A stretch of 64,000 bases of DNA from Limnospira sp050045915 (GCA_050045915.1 JBNGCR010000002.1:1-64000); one strand, 5' to 3'. Counted from the first letter of the stretch, positions 18,127 to 27,258 are shown. Notes: a model not told the origin generated them from the sequence alone. Translations and numbers: made by a program.

Positions 18127-19428
18127 TCAGACTCCCGTACTATTTTCGTAATAAGATGATTTGACTTCCCGCTTTCGGGTGAAATTAGTGGCTCCGCGAT
18201 CCCCCTGGCACTGCCGTTCCCAAACCCGCACCAAATTTCCCACCGCCCGCTCCCAACTGTAGCGCTCCATCGATCGCCGGCCGTTGACCCCCATCTCCCG
18301 GCGTCGTTCCCCATCCTCAATTAATAATTTCAATTTTTGGACAAATTCTCCCGTATTCCGGGGCGTAAAAAACAACCCGTTCCACCCGTCCTGAATGTTT
18401 TCCGTCACCCCCCCCGCCCGGGGCGCTAAAACGGGAATCCCCGCCGCGAAGGCTTCCAAAACCGTCAGACCCCGAGTTTCCTTTTCGGAGGCGGTGACGT
18501 GCAAATCGCTGTTAGCCAGCAGGGCGGGAACCCGTTCAGGGGGGACGCGGCCGAGGAGGTGGGCGTGGGGGGTGAGTTGGCCTAAGCGAGTGGCGATCGT
18601 ATCCCGCAGCGGCCCGTCTCCGGCTACCAGGATGGCGACGCGATCGCGATCGACCTCCTCGAAGACCCGAGAAAAGCTATCCAACGCGAACTCCCACCCC
18701 TTATCGGGGGTGAGGCGGCCCAAAAAAATCAATTTCACTTTCCCGTCGAGATCCGGCAGTCCGTACTGTTGCTCAAAAAAACCGGCCGTCCGCCGGTTGG
18801 GATTAAATACTTCTGTGTCGATGCCGACGAGTTCGACGCGGGGCCGGTACAGGTTACGGACACCGAGTTGGACTAGATTTCGATCGGCGACTTGGCTGGT
18901 GGTGAGGGTGACATCGTAGGAATTATAAATGTAGCGCAGGAATTTCCCCGCCACCCACTGAACTGACGCGATCGCAAACGGCGGCAACGGCAAATAATCG
19001 TCCGCGTAGTCCAAAAAATTGGTTCGGAAAAACCCCACGCAGGGGATACCCTGACGGCGAGCCCAGTCCACCCCCGGCACCCGCAAAAACCCGAAGGCCA
19101 GCCGTTCTGGCTCGTCCACATGAATGACATCCGGCCCGAAAGCCTGTAACTCCCGCGTCAGTTCCCCGTGGGCGGCGCGGCTGACGTTGCGCTCGAAGTC
19201 CAACCCCAGAAAGGGGGTACTCGGGAGATTGACGACCCGGACACCGGGGAGGATCTCTCCCGTATAATCCCGCCAGTCGGGATACATCGCCTCCAACTCC
19301 CGGTAATCGGGACAAAATAGGCGCACTTGATGCCCCCAACGACTCAGCCACCGCAAGCGCTCGAAACCGCTGACTGTTACTCCGTCAACGACCGGGAGAA
19401 ATCCAGAGGTGATAATGGCAATTTTCAT
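18127..19428 (-). CDS. GT4-family glycosyltransferase
   Basis: This 433-aa GT-B-fold enzyme has an N-terminal glycosyltransferase-4 domain (MKIAIITSGFLPVVDGVTVS) and a C-terminal Glycos_transf_1 domain. The latter has FLGRLTPDKGWEFALD and the nucleotide-sugar-binding ExFG-like segment EKETRGLTVLEAFAAGIPVL. It resembles SqdX/PimB-like transferases that glycosylate lipids or polysaccharides; the exact acceptor is unknown. It acts at the cytoplasmic face. The last 20 or so residues (from about ATNFTRKRE) are not obviously conserved, and the stop codon is at the junction with the TnpB element. The native C terminus may therefore have been altered by the insertion. Confidence 0.88.
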   Translation of the reverse strand: MKIAIITSGFLPVVDGVTVSGFERLRWLSRWGHQVRLFCPDYRELEAMYPDWRDYTGEILPGVRVVNLPSTPFLGLDFERNVSRAAHGELTRELQAFGPDVIHVDEPERLAFGFLRVPGVDWARRQGIPCVGFFRTNFLDYADDYLPLPPFAIASVQWVAGKFLRYIYNSYDVTLTTSQVADRNLVQLGVRNLYRPRVELVGIDTEVFNPNRRTAGFFEQQYGLPDLDGKVKLIFLGRLTPDKGWEFALDSFSRVFEEVDRDRVAILVAGDGPLRDTIATRLGQLTPHAHLLGRVPPERVPALLANSDLHVTASEKETRGLTVLEAFAAGIPVLAPRAGGVTENIQDGWNGLFFTPRNTGEFVQKLKLLIEDGERRREMGVNGRRSMERYSWERAVGNLVRVWERQCQGDRGATNFTRKREVKSSYYENSTGV

Positions 19429-19431
19429 GGG

Positions 19432-19485
19432 AATTGGGGAGTAGGGAGTAGGGAGCAGGGAATGGGGAATGGGGAATGGGAAGAC
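19432..19485. repeat. GGGAGTAGGGAGTA / GGGGAAT short tandem repeats
   Basis: GGGAGTA heptamers grade into GGGGAAT heptamers directly upstream of the glycosyltransferase start. They are STRRs of the class seen at several gene borders here. Confidence 0.8.
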
Positions 19486-19605
19486 AGAGACTTGCTCTGC
19501 TTACCGAAGCTTCCTCCGCCCCTCCGCCTCCATACTTTAGCCGAACTTGAGCGCGGACTCACCCTAATCGTATGATAGGGTGACAATTCATTCGGAGATG
19601 GGTTT

Positions 19606-20067
19606 ATGAAACGTCTGGTCTTGGTTGGATTGGGAACTCTGGCGATCGCGTTTGCCGGGAATTTGATATCCTCCGATCGCCCCACCGTCGCACTCGCCCC
19701 AGAATATCAAATTGCTGCGGCGATGCGATCGGGAACTTTCGTGTCCGGGGAACACCCGACCCGGGGTTCGGTTCAGGTCGTCGAGGAGGGCGGGCGGCAA
19801 TATCTGGAATTTGCCGACAACTTCGGCACCAATGAAGGGCCGGATCTGTTCGTGATTTTGCACCGTTCCGATGACGTCATCGGTACCACCCAGGCCCCGG
19901 TTCACAGCATCAATGAGGGGGACTATGTTTTGGTGGAACCCCTGAAAGTGGCGAACGGTGCCCAGCGCTATGCAGTGCCCGCCGGGATCGATGTCGATGA
20001 TTACGGTTCTGTAGCTATCTGGTGCCGCCAGTTCAACGCCACATTCGGCGCCGCGTCCCTAAAGTGA
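19606..20067 (+). CDS. DM13-domain protein, secreted or anchored
   Basis: This 153-aa protein has an N-terminal hydrophobic signal (residues 1-19) and a DM13 domain. The domain motifs are SGTFVSGEHPTRGSVQVVEE, FADNFGTNEGPDLFVILH and the conserved cysteine in IWCRQFNATFGAA. DM13 domains have been proposed to take part in redox or electron transfer with a conserved cysteine. The ATG at 19606 follows GGAGATGGG. It is convergent with futB (9-bp overlap of 3' ends), which raises the possibility of a role near iron uptake on the periplasmic side; this is inference only. Confidence 0.85.
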   Translation: MKRLVLVGLGTLAIAFAGNLISSDRPTVALAPEYQIAAAMRSGTFVSGEHPTRGSVQVVEEGGRQYLEFADNFGTNEGPDLFVILHRSDDVIGTTQAPVHSINEGDYVLVEPLKVANGAQRYAVPAGIDVDDYGSVAIWCRQFNATFGAASLK

Positions 20068-21738
20068 ATGGTGGCGGGATCGGGCAATTTTCCAACTCAG
20101 GAAAATTACCGGGATGATGCCCACCGCGACAATTGCCAAGGCGGGTCCGGCAGCTTCCGCCAGCCGTTCGTCGGAGGCGAGGTTGTAGACGCGAACCGCC
20201 AAAGTGTCGAAGTTGAAGGGTCGGATCACCAATGTGGCGGGCAATTCTTTCATCACGTCCACGAATGTTAGCATCGCCGCCGTCAGCAGTCCGCCGCCCA
20301 TCAGGGGGGCGTGAACCCGGATCAGGGTGCGGCTGGGGGAGTCGCCCAAACTGCGGGCCGCGTCGTCCAAGCTGGGTTTGATTTTGCTCAAACTGGACTC
20401 TACCGCCCCGAAGGAGACGGCTAAAAATCGCACTAAATAGGCGTAAATCAGGGCTGCGATCGTGCCGCTGAAAATCAACCCGGTGGAAATACCGAATAGC
20501 GATCGCATCCCGGCATCGATCGCGTTGTCCAGGGCCCCGACGGGGATCAAAATTCCGACGGCGATCACCGAACCGGGGACGGCGTAACCCATCGCCGCGA
20601 TGCGGGCGGACAGCCGCATTCCCCGGGCGGGATTCAGGCGCACGCCATAGGCTAAAATCAGCGCGATCGCTACGGCCAAAATGGCGGTTAAAATGGCGAG
20701 GGTCAAACTGTGGCGAGCGAAATTCCAGAAGCGATCGTCGAAGACCGTTTCCAGATTTTTGAGGGTCATTTGAAATAGCAAAATTCCGGGGAGTAAAAAT
20801 CCCAGCGCCAGCGGCAGGCAGCAGGCAAAAAATGCCCCCAGCGATCGCACTCCCCCCAGTTGAAAGGGCTGCGCCCGGGAAGCCGAACCGGACCCTTCGT
20901 AATATTGGGCTTGGCGGCGGGACCACAATTCCAGCAAAATTAACCCCAAAATAAATAGCATCAAAACGGCCGCCAACTGCGCCGCCGCCTCCCGTTCCCC
21001 CATGCCGAACCAGGTGCGGTAAATCCCGGTCGTAAACGTATCGACGCCGAAATACTGCACCGTGCCGAAATCGTTGAGGGTTTCCATCAGCGCCAACGCC
21101 AACCCCGCCATCATGGCGGGACGGGCCAGGGGGAGGGCGACGGTGAAGAAACTGCGCCAGGGGTTACAGCCCAAGGATCGACTGGCTTCCAGGGTGCGCC
21201 CGGACTGTTCCAGGAAGGAAACCCGCACCAGCAGGTAAATGTAAGGATACAGGGTCAGGGTTAAAAGGGCGATCGCGCCCCCGACGGAACGGATTTGGGG
21301 AAACCAGTAATCCCCGACATTTTGCCACCCCATCAGGTTCCGCAGCCCGGTTTGGACGGGGCCGTAAAATTCCAGCCATTCCGTGTAGACGTAGGCGAGG
21401 ATGTAGGCGGGGATGGCTAGGGGCAGCAGCAGCGCCCATTCAAAGGTTCGGCTTCCGGGAAACCGGCACGCCGTCACCAGCCAAGCCGTCCCGACACCGA
21501 TCGCGATCGTGCCGATACTCACACCCACCATCAAAATCAGGGAATTGACGATGTAGCGTGGCAGGACTGTGGATGCTAAATGGACCCACACCGCCCCGGA
21601 GTTGGTGAAAATGCTGCTGAGGACGAATAAAATTGGGGTCGCGATCAGGGCGGCGACGGCGATCGCGAATACCGTCCAGGTTCTGCTGGGGCAATTCAGG
21701 GTTTGTTTAGCGCGAGATAGGATGGTGGGCGATCGCAC
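20059..21738 (-). CDS. futB: Ferric iron ABC transporter permease
   Basis: This protein of about 559 aa has two fused permease halves and roughly 12 membrane helices, as in the FutB/FbpB/SfuB family. The typical segments are LLLPLAIPAYILAYVYTEWL and the cytoplasmic EAA-type loop ASRSLGCNPWRSFFTVALPL. A second copy of that loop reads AARSLGDSPSRTLIRVHAPL. It passes Fe3+ delivered by FutA through the plasma membrane, powered by FutC. The frame is open to a TTG at 21792, but a GTG at 21738 preceded by GGAGGA nine bases upstream is the better start. It is divergent from futC. The futA receptor gene is about 22 kb away at 43.4 kb. Confidence 0.9.
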   Translation of the reverse strand: MRSPTILSRAKQTLNCPSRTWTVFAIAVAALIATPILFVLSSIFTNSGAVWVHLASTVLPRYIVNSLILMVGVSIGTIAIGVGTAWLVTACRFPGSRTFEWALLLPLAIPAYILAYVYTEWLEFYGPVQTGLRNLMGWQNVGDYWFPQIRSVGGAIALLTLTLYPYIYLLVRVSFLEQSGRTLEASRSLGCNPWRSFFTVALPLARPAMMAGLALALMETLNDFGTVQYFGVDTFTTGIYRTWFGMGEREAAAQLAAVLMLFILGLILLELWSRRQAQYYEGSGSASRAQPFQLGGVRSLGAFFACCLPLALGFLLPGILLFQMTLKNLETVFDDRFWNFARHSLTLAILTAILAVAIALILAYGVRLNPARGMRLSARIAAMGYAVPGSVIAVGILIPVGALDNAIDAGMRSLFGISTGLIFSGTIAALIYAYLVRFLAVSFGAVESSLSKIKPSLDDAARSLGDSPSRTLIRVHAPLMGGGLLTAAMLTFVDVMKELPATLVIRPFNFDTLAVRVYNLASDERLAEAAGPALAIVAVGIIPVIFLSWKIARSRHHSL

Positions 21739-21880
21739 GGGCAGGCTTCCTCCGAACAAATTTAACAAAAACTTAGTGAGAATTGATCCCAAAAAGACAG
21801 TATGATATTAAAGACTGTCGATTACAACTTTTCGCAATAAATTTGCCCAACTCTCGAACGGGAGGTCAACCGAACCGACG
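21739..21880. promoter_or_regulatory. Divergent futB/futC control region, possible Fur site
   Basis: The 142-bp region separates the two divergent iron-transport genes and must hold both promoters. TGAGAATTGATCCCA at about 21777-21791 gives a partial match to the 7-1-7 Fur box (TGATAATNATTATCA), with the left arm good and the right arm poor. Iron regulation is expected for fut genes. The site call is weak. Confidence 0.3.
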
Positions 21881-22996
21881 ATGGATCAATCTGCAATCTT
21901 GCACCTGGAGGGGATCTCCAAGCAATTTCCCCGCACCGACATTCCGGCTGTCGAAGCCGTGACTCTGACCCTGAATCAGGGAGATATTTTGGGACTACTC
22001 GGCCCGTCCGGCTGCGGCAAGACCAGCTTGTTGCGAATAATTGCCGGATTTGAACACCCCGATCGCGGTGCGGTGGAGATCGCCGGACGGGTGGTTGCGG
22101 GTGCTAGGCAATGGGTTCCCCCCGAACGGCGAGATGTGGGAATGGTTTTCCAAGATTATGCATTATTTCCTCATTTAACCGTAGCAAAAAATGTCGCCTT
22201 TGGCTTACAACCGTTGAAGAAAAAGTCCCCAAAAGCGGTGAAGCATCGCGTCGCGGAAGTGCTGGAACTGGTTGGACTCTCGGGATTGAGCGATCGCTAC
22301 CCCCACGAACTTTCGGGCGGACAGCAGCAGCGGGTTGCCCTAGCCCGAGCTCTGGCACCGAGCCCAGCCCTGGTGTTGTTGGACGAACCCCTGAGCAATT
22401 TGGACGTGCAGGTGCGACTGAGGCTGCGCCAGGAGTTGCGGGAGATCCTGGAAGCGGCGGGAACCTCGGCGGTGTTCGTCACCCACGACCAAGAGGAGGC
22501 CCTGTCGATCTCAGACCGGGTGGCGGTGATGCGGGGTGGACGGTTGGAACAGTGGGGGACACCGGAGGAAATTTATTTGGAACCGGCTTCCCGGTTCGTG
22601 GCGGAGTTCGTCACCCAGGCTAATTTTATCCCCGCCCGACGGCGGGGCGACCTCTGGGAGACGGAGGTGGGATGTTTTGCGATCGCCTCCGAGTGCGAAG
22701 ATGTTCGCCCGGAGTCGGAACAGGCTGACCTGATGGTGCGGCAGGAAGATTTTATCCTCAAACCTGATGAAGCCGCCTCCGTCGTGATCCGCGATCGCCA
22801 ATTTTTGGGCCGGGAACTCCACTATTGCCTGCAGGTCCCCTCCGGGCGGGAACTGATCGCCCGGACGCGGGCGGCGGGACGCTCCCTGCCGGTGGGAATG
22901 CGAGTGCGGGTGACGGTCCCGGAAGAGGCGGTGCGGGTGTTTCCAGCCCCTTGCGCCTCGGATCGTCGGATGCGGTCGCCTGCGGTTTCTACCTGA
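21881..22996 (+). CDS. futC: Ferric iron ABC transporter ATP-binding protein
   Basis: This 371-aa ABC ATPase has Walker A GPSGCGKTS (about residue 40), Q-loop VFQDYALFPHLTV, signature LSGGQQQRVALARAL (about residue 145), Walker B ALVLLDEPLSNLD and H-loop FVTHDQEEAL. A C-terminal TOBE-like regulatory domain (about residues 240-371) follows, as in FbpC/PotA-type importers. Context (divergent futB permease) supports ferric iron import. Protein length and domain order are normal for FutC. The start is ATG 21881, following GGGAGG about 15 bases upstream. Confidence 0.9.
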   Translation: MDQSAILHLEGISKQFPRTDIPAVEAVTLTLNQGDILGLLGPSGCGKTSLLRIIAGFEHPDRGAVEIAGRVVAGARQWVPPERRDVGMVFQDYALFPHLTVAKNVAFGLQPLKKKSPKAVKHRVAEVLELVGLSGLSDRYPHELSGGQQQRVALARALAPSPALVLLDEPLSNLDVQVRLRLRQELREILEAAGTSAVFVTHDQEEALSISDRVAVMRGGRLEQWGTPEEIYLEPASRFVAEFVTQANFIPARRRGDLWETEVGCFAIASECEDVRPESEQADLMVRQEDFILKPDEAASVVIRDRQFLGRELHYCLQVPSGRELIARTRAAGRSLPVGMRVRVTVPEEAVRVFPAPCASDRRMRSPAVST

Positions 22997-23614
22997 TGGG
23001 GGTGTGAGGCGGACTTCCTATCTGCTTCGCCGTTATTTGACGATCAAGTTAGGAGAAGTGGGATCGGAAACATGAATTGCGGCCCGGGTTTCTGGTAAGA
23101 TCGGGAGAGCCGGGAGGCTATTCCGTGCCTGGAACGGCAAAAGTGGTGATTCCCGCCCAACCAAATGTTCGACCAACCCAATGTCGGCAGGGGTCGCCCA
23201 CTATACCGATAGGTTAGTGGGTGGAGAATGCCGACCAACAGACAAGTCGAGCGTAGCGAGTCCTTATTTTAATGAGAGCGCTGAAGGCGGTGGGACTCAT
23301 CGTCTCTGCCTGTGGAGGTTAAGAGGATGCTCAACCTTTGAAACAGGAAGCTGAGTGTTGGGACTTGTGCAATTAGCCCAGTTTTAACCTTAGAAGTCCC
23401 CATTATAGCGTTAGCTTAATGGGGAAGAACGTCACACGGAGATATCAATTCGCAGGGGCGTCAGTATTTGTGAAGGAGGAAATCCAGTCGATCGCCTGAT
23501 GTTAACTGCCCCTCTCAGGCAGTCAGCGGATCTTTGAAAGATGCTGAAGTTGGCGAATTTGGATCGGCGGGAGTGTCAAACTGCTGAATGTTTAGAATGG
23601 CTGAGGATGGCGTA
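22997..23614. other. Non-coding interval between futC and the coiled-coil gene
   Basis: Apart from the omega-RNA-like relic at 23183-23424, nothing protein-coding is supported. The last 150 bp should hold the promoter of the coiled-coil gene. Confidence 0.5.
23183..23424 (+). ncRNA. Omega-RNA-like structured relic of an IS200/IS605 element
   Basis: There are nested inverted repeats: GTCGGCA (23183-23189) with TGCCGAC (23229-23235), enclosing CCCACTA (23197-23203) with TAGTGGG (23215-23221). A terminal hairpin CCCCATTA/TAATGGGG follows at 23398-23424. The intervening text (GTTGGGACTTGTGCAATTAG and the following bases) resembles, from memory, the non-coding 3' region of cyanobacterial TnpB/IscB-type elements. 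A short in-frame tail ending at TGA 23339 could be the last codons of such a nuclease. No intact nuclease gene is present. Whether it is still transcribed is unknown. Confidence 0.45.
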
Positions 23615-25042
23615 ATGTCAAGAAAGAAAAAACGGGGTGTCTCCACCTTGTATTCGGAGAGCAAAGTTAAAGTCGGGGTTTCCCTGACACCGACGGGAGC
23701 CAGATTATTGAGTACGACGGCAAAGGAGCTGGGACTGTCGCGATCGGAGTTTGTCGAGCGCATCGCCCGAGGTGATTTTAGGATCTCCGGCGACGGCCAA
23801 GCCACAACTATCACCCTCGCCACCAATGCCCCGGCGGCCCCTGCGGAGTCCGATGAGAGCCAATCCGCACCCCCGGTTTCGGAAATGTCAGAGGTGCGAT
23901 CGGCAACGGCTGAAGGGGAACTACAGCAGGGTTATGAAGCCCTCGAACAACGAGCCAAACAGCAGGCGGATACGATCCGAGATCTCGAACAACAACTCGC
24001 GCAGTTAGCCGAACTCGAAACTCGACTGAAAAATAGCGTTGACGCGGATACCCACCGACAGCTTCAGGATGAACTCAAACAACAGAAAAAGCGAGTTTCA
24101 GACCTCCAAAATCAACTCGAAATTCAACTTAAAAATAGTGTCGATGCGGACGGATATCGACAACTTCAGGAGCAACTCAAACAACAACAATCGACGGTTG
24201 CTGACCTGCAAAAAGAACTGAAACGCATCAAAGAACTCGAAGAAAAACTGGAAAAAACAGTTCCGGTCGAAATTCATCAAAACTTAGAAAAAGACAGCGA
24301 GAAGGATCGAGAGACGATCCGAAAACTCCAAAAACAACTCACGCGCCTGGACGAATTGGAAGCTCAATTGCGCGATACCGTTTCGGCGGAAACCCACCGA
24401 TCGCTCCAGGAAGAGTGGGAACGGCAAACAGCGATGATCGCCAAGTTAGAACGGCAATTAAAGGCGAGTGTCGCCCTCGATGACTATCGGGAATTGGAAA
24501 AGCAATTGGAGTGGCACAAAGCGACGGTGGCTCAATTGCAAGCCCAATTGGTAGCCAGCGTTTCGACCGACACCCACCGCCAATTAGAGCAGAAATTGGA
24601 ACGGCAAAAAACGACTGTTGCCCAGCTACAAAGTCAGTGGGAACAGGGAGAAGCCCAAATCGCCGAACTTCAGGAGAAAATCAAACAGCTTTCGGATTTG
24701 GAAGTCAGACTGGCTCACAGCGTCCCAGCTTATCAATATACCGCCCTAGAGGAGCAGTCGGAACAGGATCGACAGGTTCTCGCTGGCATCCGAAAACAGT
24801 TGCTGGAATTGGCCGCGACTGAAGATGGACTCGGAAGCGATTCTCCAATCAATCCGAAGCAATTGGGAACGGCGGACACTGTTCTCGACTGCTGCGATCG
24901 GGTGAAGCGGAAGTTAAACGCTCAGGTGAGTGCCATTGCTGCATTACAAACTCGGGTTCGAGAATTGCAGGGGTTGGCGATGATGGCTGAATCCCATTTG
25001 AGCAAGTGGAGTCACCGCACCTTTTCTAATAATTATCGTTGA
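23615..25042 (+). CDS. RHH-like DNA-binding head plus repeated coiled-coil protein
   Basis: This 475-aa protein has no family name known to me. Residues about 20-50 (VKVGVSLTPTGARLLSTTAK, then GLSRSEFVERIARG) look like a ribbon-helix-helix or MetJ/Arc-type DNA-binding module, preceded by a lysine/arginine-rich tip (SRKKKRG). After a Pro/Ala/Ser linker a long coiled coil begins. It contains about seven copies of a 30-residue unit, consensus L+xSVxxDxHRQLxxxLxxQ followed by VAxLQxQ, encoded by about 24024-24815, with spacers of 0-24 residues. A short globular tail ends the protein. The ATG at 23615 with GAGGATGG upstream is preferred over 23588. It could act as a nucleoid or partition-related scaffold; function is inference. 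Confidence 0.8.
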   Translation: MSRKKKRGVSTLYSESKVKVGVSLTPTGARLLSTTAKELGLSRSEFVERIARGDFRISGDGQATTITLATNAPAAPAESDESQSAPPVSEMSEVRSATAEGELQQGYEALEQRAKQQADTIRDLEQQLAQLAELETRLKNSVDADTHRQLQDELKQQKKRVSDLQNQLEIQLKNSVDADGYRQLQEQLKQQQSTVADLQKELKRIKELEEKLEKTVPVEIHQNLEKDSEKDRETIRKLQKQLTRLDELEAQLRDTVSAETHRSLQEEWERQTAMIAKLERQLKASVALDDYRELEKQLEWHKATVAQLQAQLVASVSTDTHRQLEQKLERQKTTVAQLQSQWEQGEAQIAELQEKIKQLSDLEVRLAHSVPAYQYTALEEQSEQDRQVLAGIRKQLLELAATEDGLGSDSPINPKQLGTADTVLDCCDRVKRKLNAQVSAIAALQTRVRELQGLAMMAESHLSKWSHRTFSNNYR

Positions 25043-25370
25043 GAGTCAGCCGGGGCGGGTTCATGGCATCGCGCCCGAGTTTGGCCCCGGACTCTCACAA
25101 ATCGAGTCGGACCAATGGGCGATTGATATTAAGTCCGTTTGAATACTTACACAATCCTTCGAGAAAAGGCAATAGGCAAGAGGCAATCGGCAAAAGTTTG
25201 AAGCGGTTTCAGGAGGGACAAGGAAAACCTGGAATTATAATGGTTTGAGCGGACATGATATGAACTGGGATTTATCCCGCCGACAACCAAAAATCCGGTT
25301 TCTCGGCGAAACCGGGCTTTTGAGTTCCCTCACAACAAACGTATAGCGTTCGTGTCACTGACATTTGGTC
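25043..25370. other. Intergenic region with STRR and palindromic repeat
   Basis: No gene is seen. AGGCAAT-type heptamers lie near 25166-25196, and an AAATCCGGTTTCTCGG / CGAAACCGGG repeat pair lies near 25289-25320. The repeat pair is positioned like a terminator for both convergent genes but lacks a T run. Confidence 0.5.
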
Positions 25371-26105
25371 TTAAGCTTTCCGACCCTTGCGGAGTTTCTG
25401 ACCGGCGAAAGCCAAACCGACCACCGCCAAACCACCCAGGGTAGCCGGTTCCGGAACAGTGGTAGCACTCATGCGGAAGTTGACGCCATCGCCTTCCCAC
25501 CTGGGATGGAAGCCACCGAGTTTCAGGGTAACTGAATCTACATCATAGAGCGTTTTACTGAAAACGCCGTTATTGCCAGTTTTGGGCATCAAATCAAACA
25601 CTTCCGATCCATTGAGTCCAATGATACTGGTCGATTGTTCGGGGTTTTGAGCATAAACATAGTCAATATCGAAGAAGTCGATATTTAGTTCTTTCAGGGT
25701 TTGGGTGAAGGTAAACTTGAACGTCCCCACTTCCAGTTGACCGTCTTCTACAAGCTCACCATTTTTAAGTCTCGTATCGGAGGGGCGGAACCAATAACTG
25801 CTGTGGTTTGTACCCGCGTCCTTTTTGTTCAAAATTACGTCGTCACCGTACTCACTCTTAGTGCTGAGGGTGTCAACGAACAGGCGACTTTTTTGACCCG
25901 TAAAGCTGTCGTCCAGAGACTCGATGCTTTCGATGAAGGGAAACAGCGACAGTGCCAGACTTTGGCTACTGTCGAGGACGCCGAGACCCACATCGATCTC
26001 ACCTTCTTGTTCGGGGACGAAATTCGTCTCGGCCTGAGCGGGTGCTACGAAACTCAGGGTAGCTGCGGTAATGGCGATTAAGGATGCGATGGATTTAAAT
26101 TTCAT
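25371..26105 (-). CDS. PEP-CTERM sorting-domain protein (LEVG type)
   Basis: This 244-aa exported protein has a signal peptide (residues 1-25, ending AQAE). Its extracellular beta-rich domain contains LEVGTFKFTF, the motif that names the LEVG group of PEP-CTERM proteins. The C-terminal sorting signal VPEPATLGGLAVVGLAFAG is followed by a basic tail (KLRKGRK). Such proteins are processed by an exosortase and placed at the outer surface or in exopolysaccharide. No exosortase gene is in the window. The downstream side carries a strong palindromic repeat. It is monocistronic. Confidence 0.9.
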   Translation of the reverse strand: MKFKSIASLIAITAATLSFVAPAQAETNFVPEQEGEIDVGLGVLDSSQSLALSLFPFIESIESLDDSFTGQKSRLFVDTLSTKSEYGDDVILNKKDAGTNHSSYWFRPSDTRLKNGELVEDGQLEVGTFKFTFTQTLKELNIDFFDIDYVYAQNPEQSTSIIGLNGSEVFDLMPKTGNNGVFSKTLYDVDSVTLKLGGFHPRWEGDGVNFRMSATTVPEPATLGGLAVVGLAFAGQKLRKGRKA

Positions 26106-26482
26106 TTTGCTTTGCCCCTTGTGACTTCTGTTGGAGGTAACTGAACGTGTCTTTCAATTTTTAATCTAACAGACTTTTGGAAAAAAATCATCAAGCGTTT
26201 GTAAATTATTAAGTTTCTTTTTGCGGGAACTATAAAGGGTAAAAATGGGAACATTGATGCCAAGTAAATAACCGTAAAATTACTGAGATTAGTCCCGAAA
26301 ATCGAGGCTTGGAAGCGATCGCGTCAAACTTTCTCCGTAATAATACGGATCAAGTTTGACCCTTCGATTTCTCAACATTTGCCGCTCCTCCAGTGCCGGT
26401 GCCGAAATCGGGCTCATTGGAGCTTTGCCAACGGCTGTCCTCGGGTTATATTGGATTTAAACTCCTTGTCAAAGGCGATCGC
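26106..26482. other. Intergenic region upstream of radC and the PEP-CTERM gene
   Basis: This is an AT-rich divergent control region. The open frame extending radC upstream to 26393 is not family-like. No repeat or RNA gene was recognised. Confidence 0.5.
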
Positions 26483-27214
26483 ATGACCTACAGCCTCAGA
26501 ATTGCCGATCTTCCTAGTACCGAGCGACCCCGCGAACGATTGATCGCCCTCGGTTCCAAAAACCTCGCGACAGCTGAACTGATTGCCATTTTGCTCGGGA
26601 CGGGTCAGGGAAAAGGGAAACTCTCGGCTGTTGGTCTGGGACAATACATATTGAATCAACTCAGCCAGTCCCAACAAGACCCGCTGTCGGTTCTCCGCAA
26701 TATCAGCGTCCGGGAACTCACGCAAATTCACGGGGTCGGCCCAGCCAAAGCGACCACCATCCTCGCGGCGATCGAATTGGGAAAGCGAGTGTTTCAGTCT
26801 AAACCGCCGGAACTCGCAGCGATCGAAAGTCCCCAAGCCGCCGCCGATGCCCTCAGCCACGATCTGATGTGGCAGACTCAAGAGCGATTTGCGATCCTGC
26901 TGATGGACGTTAAAAATCGGTTACTCGGAACCCAAGTGCTCACCATCGGGACGGCTACAGAAACCCTGGCCCATCCCCGCGATATTTTCCGAGAAGTGCT
27001 CAAACAGAACGCCACCCGCCTGATTATCGCCCACAATCACCCGTCGGGAAATGTGGAACCGAGCCCGGAGGATATCGAGTTGACCCGCCAACTCCTGCAA
27101 GGTGCCCAATTTTTATCGTTGCCGATCTTAGATCACCTGATTTTGGGAAACGGCACCTTCGAGAGTTTGCGCCAAACCACCACCTTGTGGGACGAATACC
27201 CCCAGGGTACCTAA
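26483..27214 (+). CDS. radC: RadC family JAB/MPN-domain protein
   Basis: This 243-aa protein has an N-terminal helix-hairpin-helix region (RNISVRELTQIHGVGPAKAT, about residues 70-95). A C-terminal RadC/JAMM metalloprotease-like domain carries HNHPSG at about residue 184 plus the downstream acidic SPEDIELT, giving the full HxH...D metal motif. RadC was historically linked to DNA repair, but its biochemical role is unclear. The ATG at 26483 (MTYSLRIADLPSTERPRERL) is the standard family start; the 30 upstream codons are discarded. It is followed 44 bp later by tRNA-Val. Confidence 0.92.
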   Translation: MTYSLRIADLPSTERPRERLIALGSKNLATAELIAILLGTGQGKGKLSAVGLGQYILNQLSQSQQDPLSVLRNISVRELTQIHGVGPAKATTILAAIELGKRVFQSKPPELAAIESPQAAADALSHDLMWQTQERFAILLMDVKNRLLGTQVLTIGTATETLAHPRDIFREVLKQNATRLIIAHNHPSGNVEPSPEDIELTRQLLQGAQFLSLPILDHLILGNGTFESLRQTTTLWDEYPQGT

Positions 27215-27258
27215 ATGACTTGCCAACCGCTGCGGTTTGTGTTAATTTAAATAGTGAC

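Noticed and set aside
21776..21791. Confident Fur box between futB and futC
   Set aside because: Only one arm matches well; it is kept as a low-confidence possibility rather than a finding.
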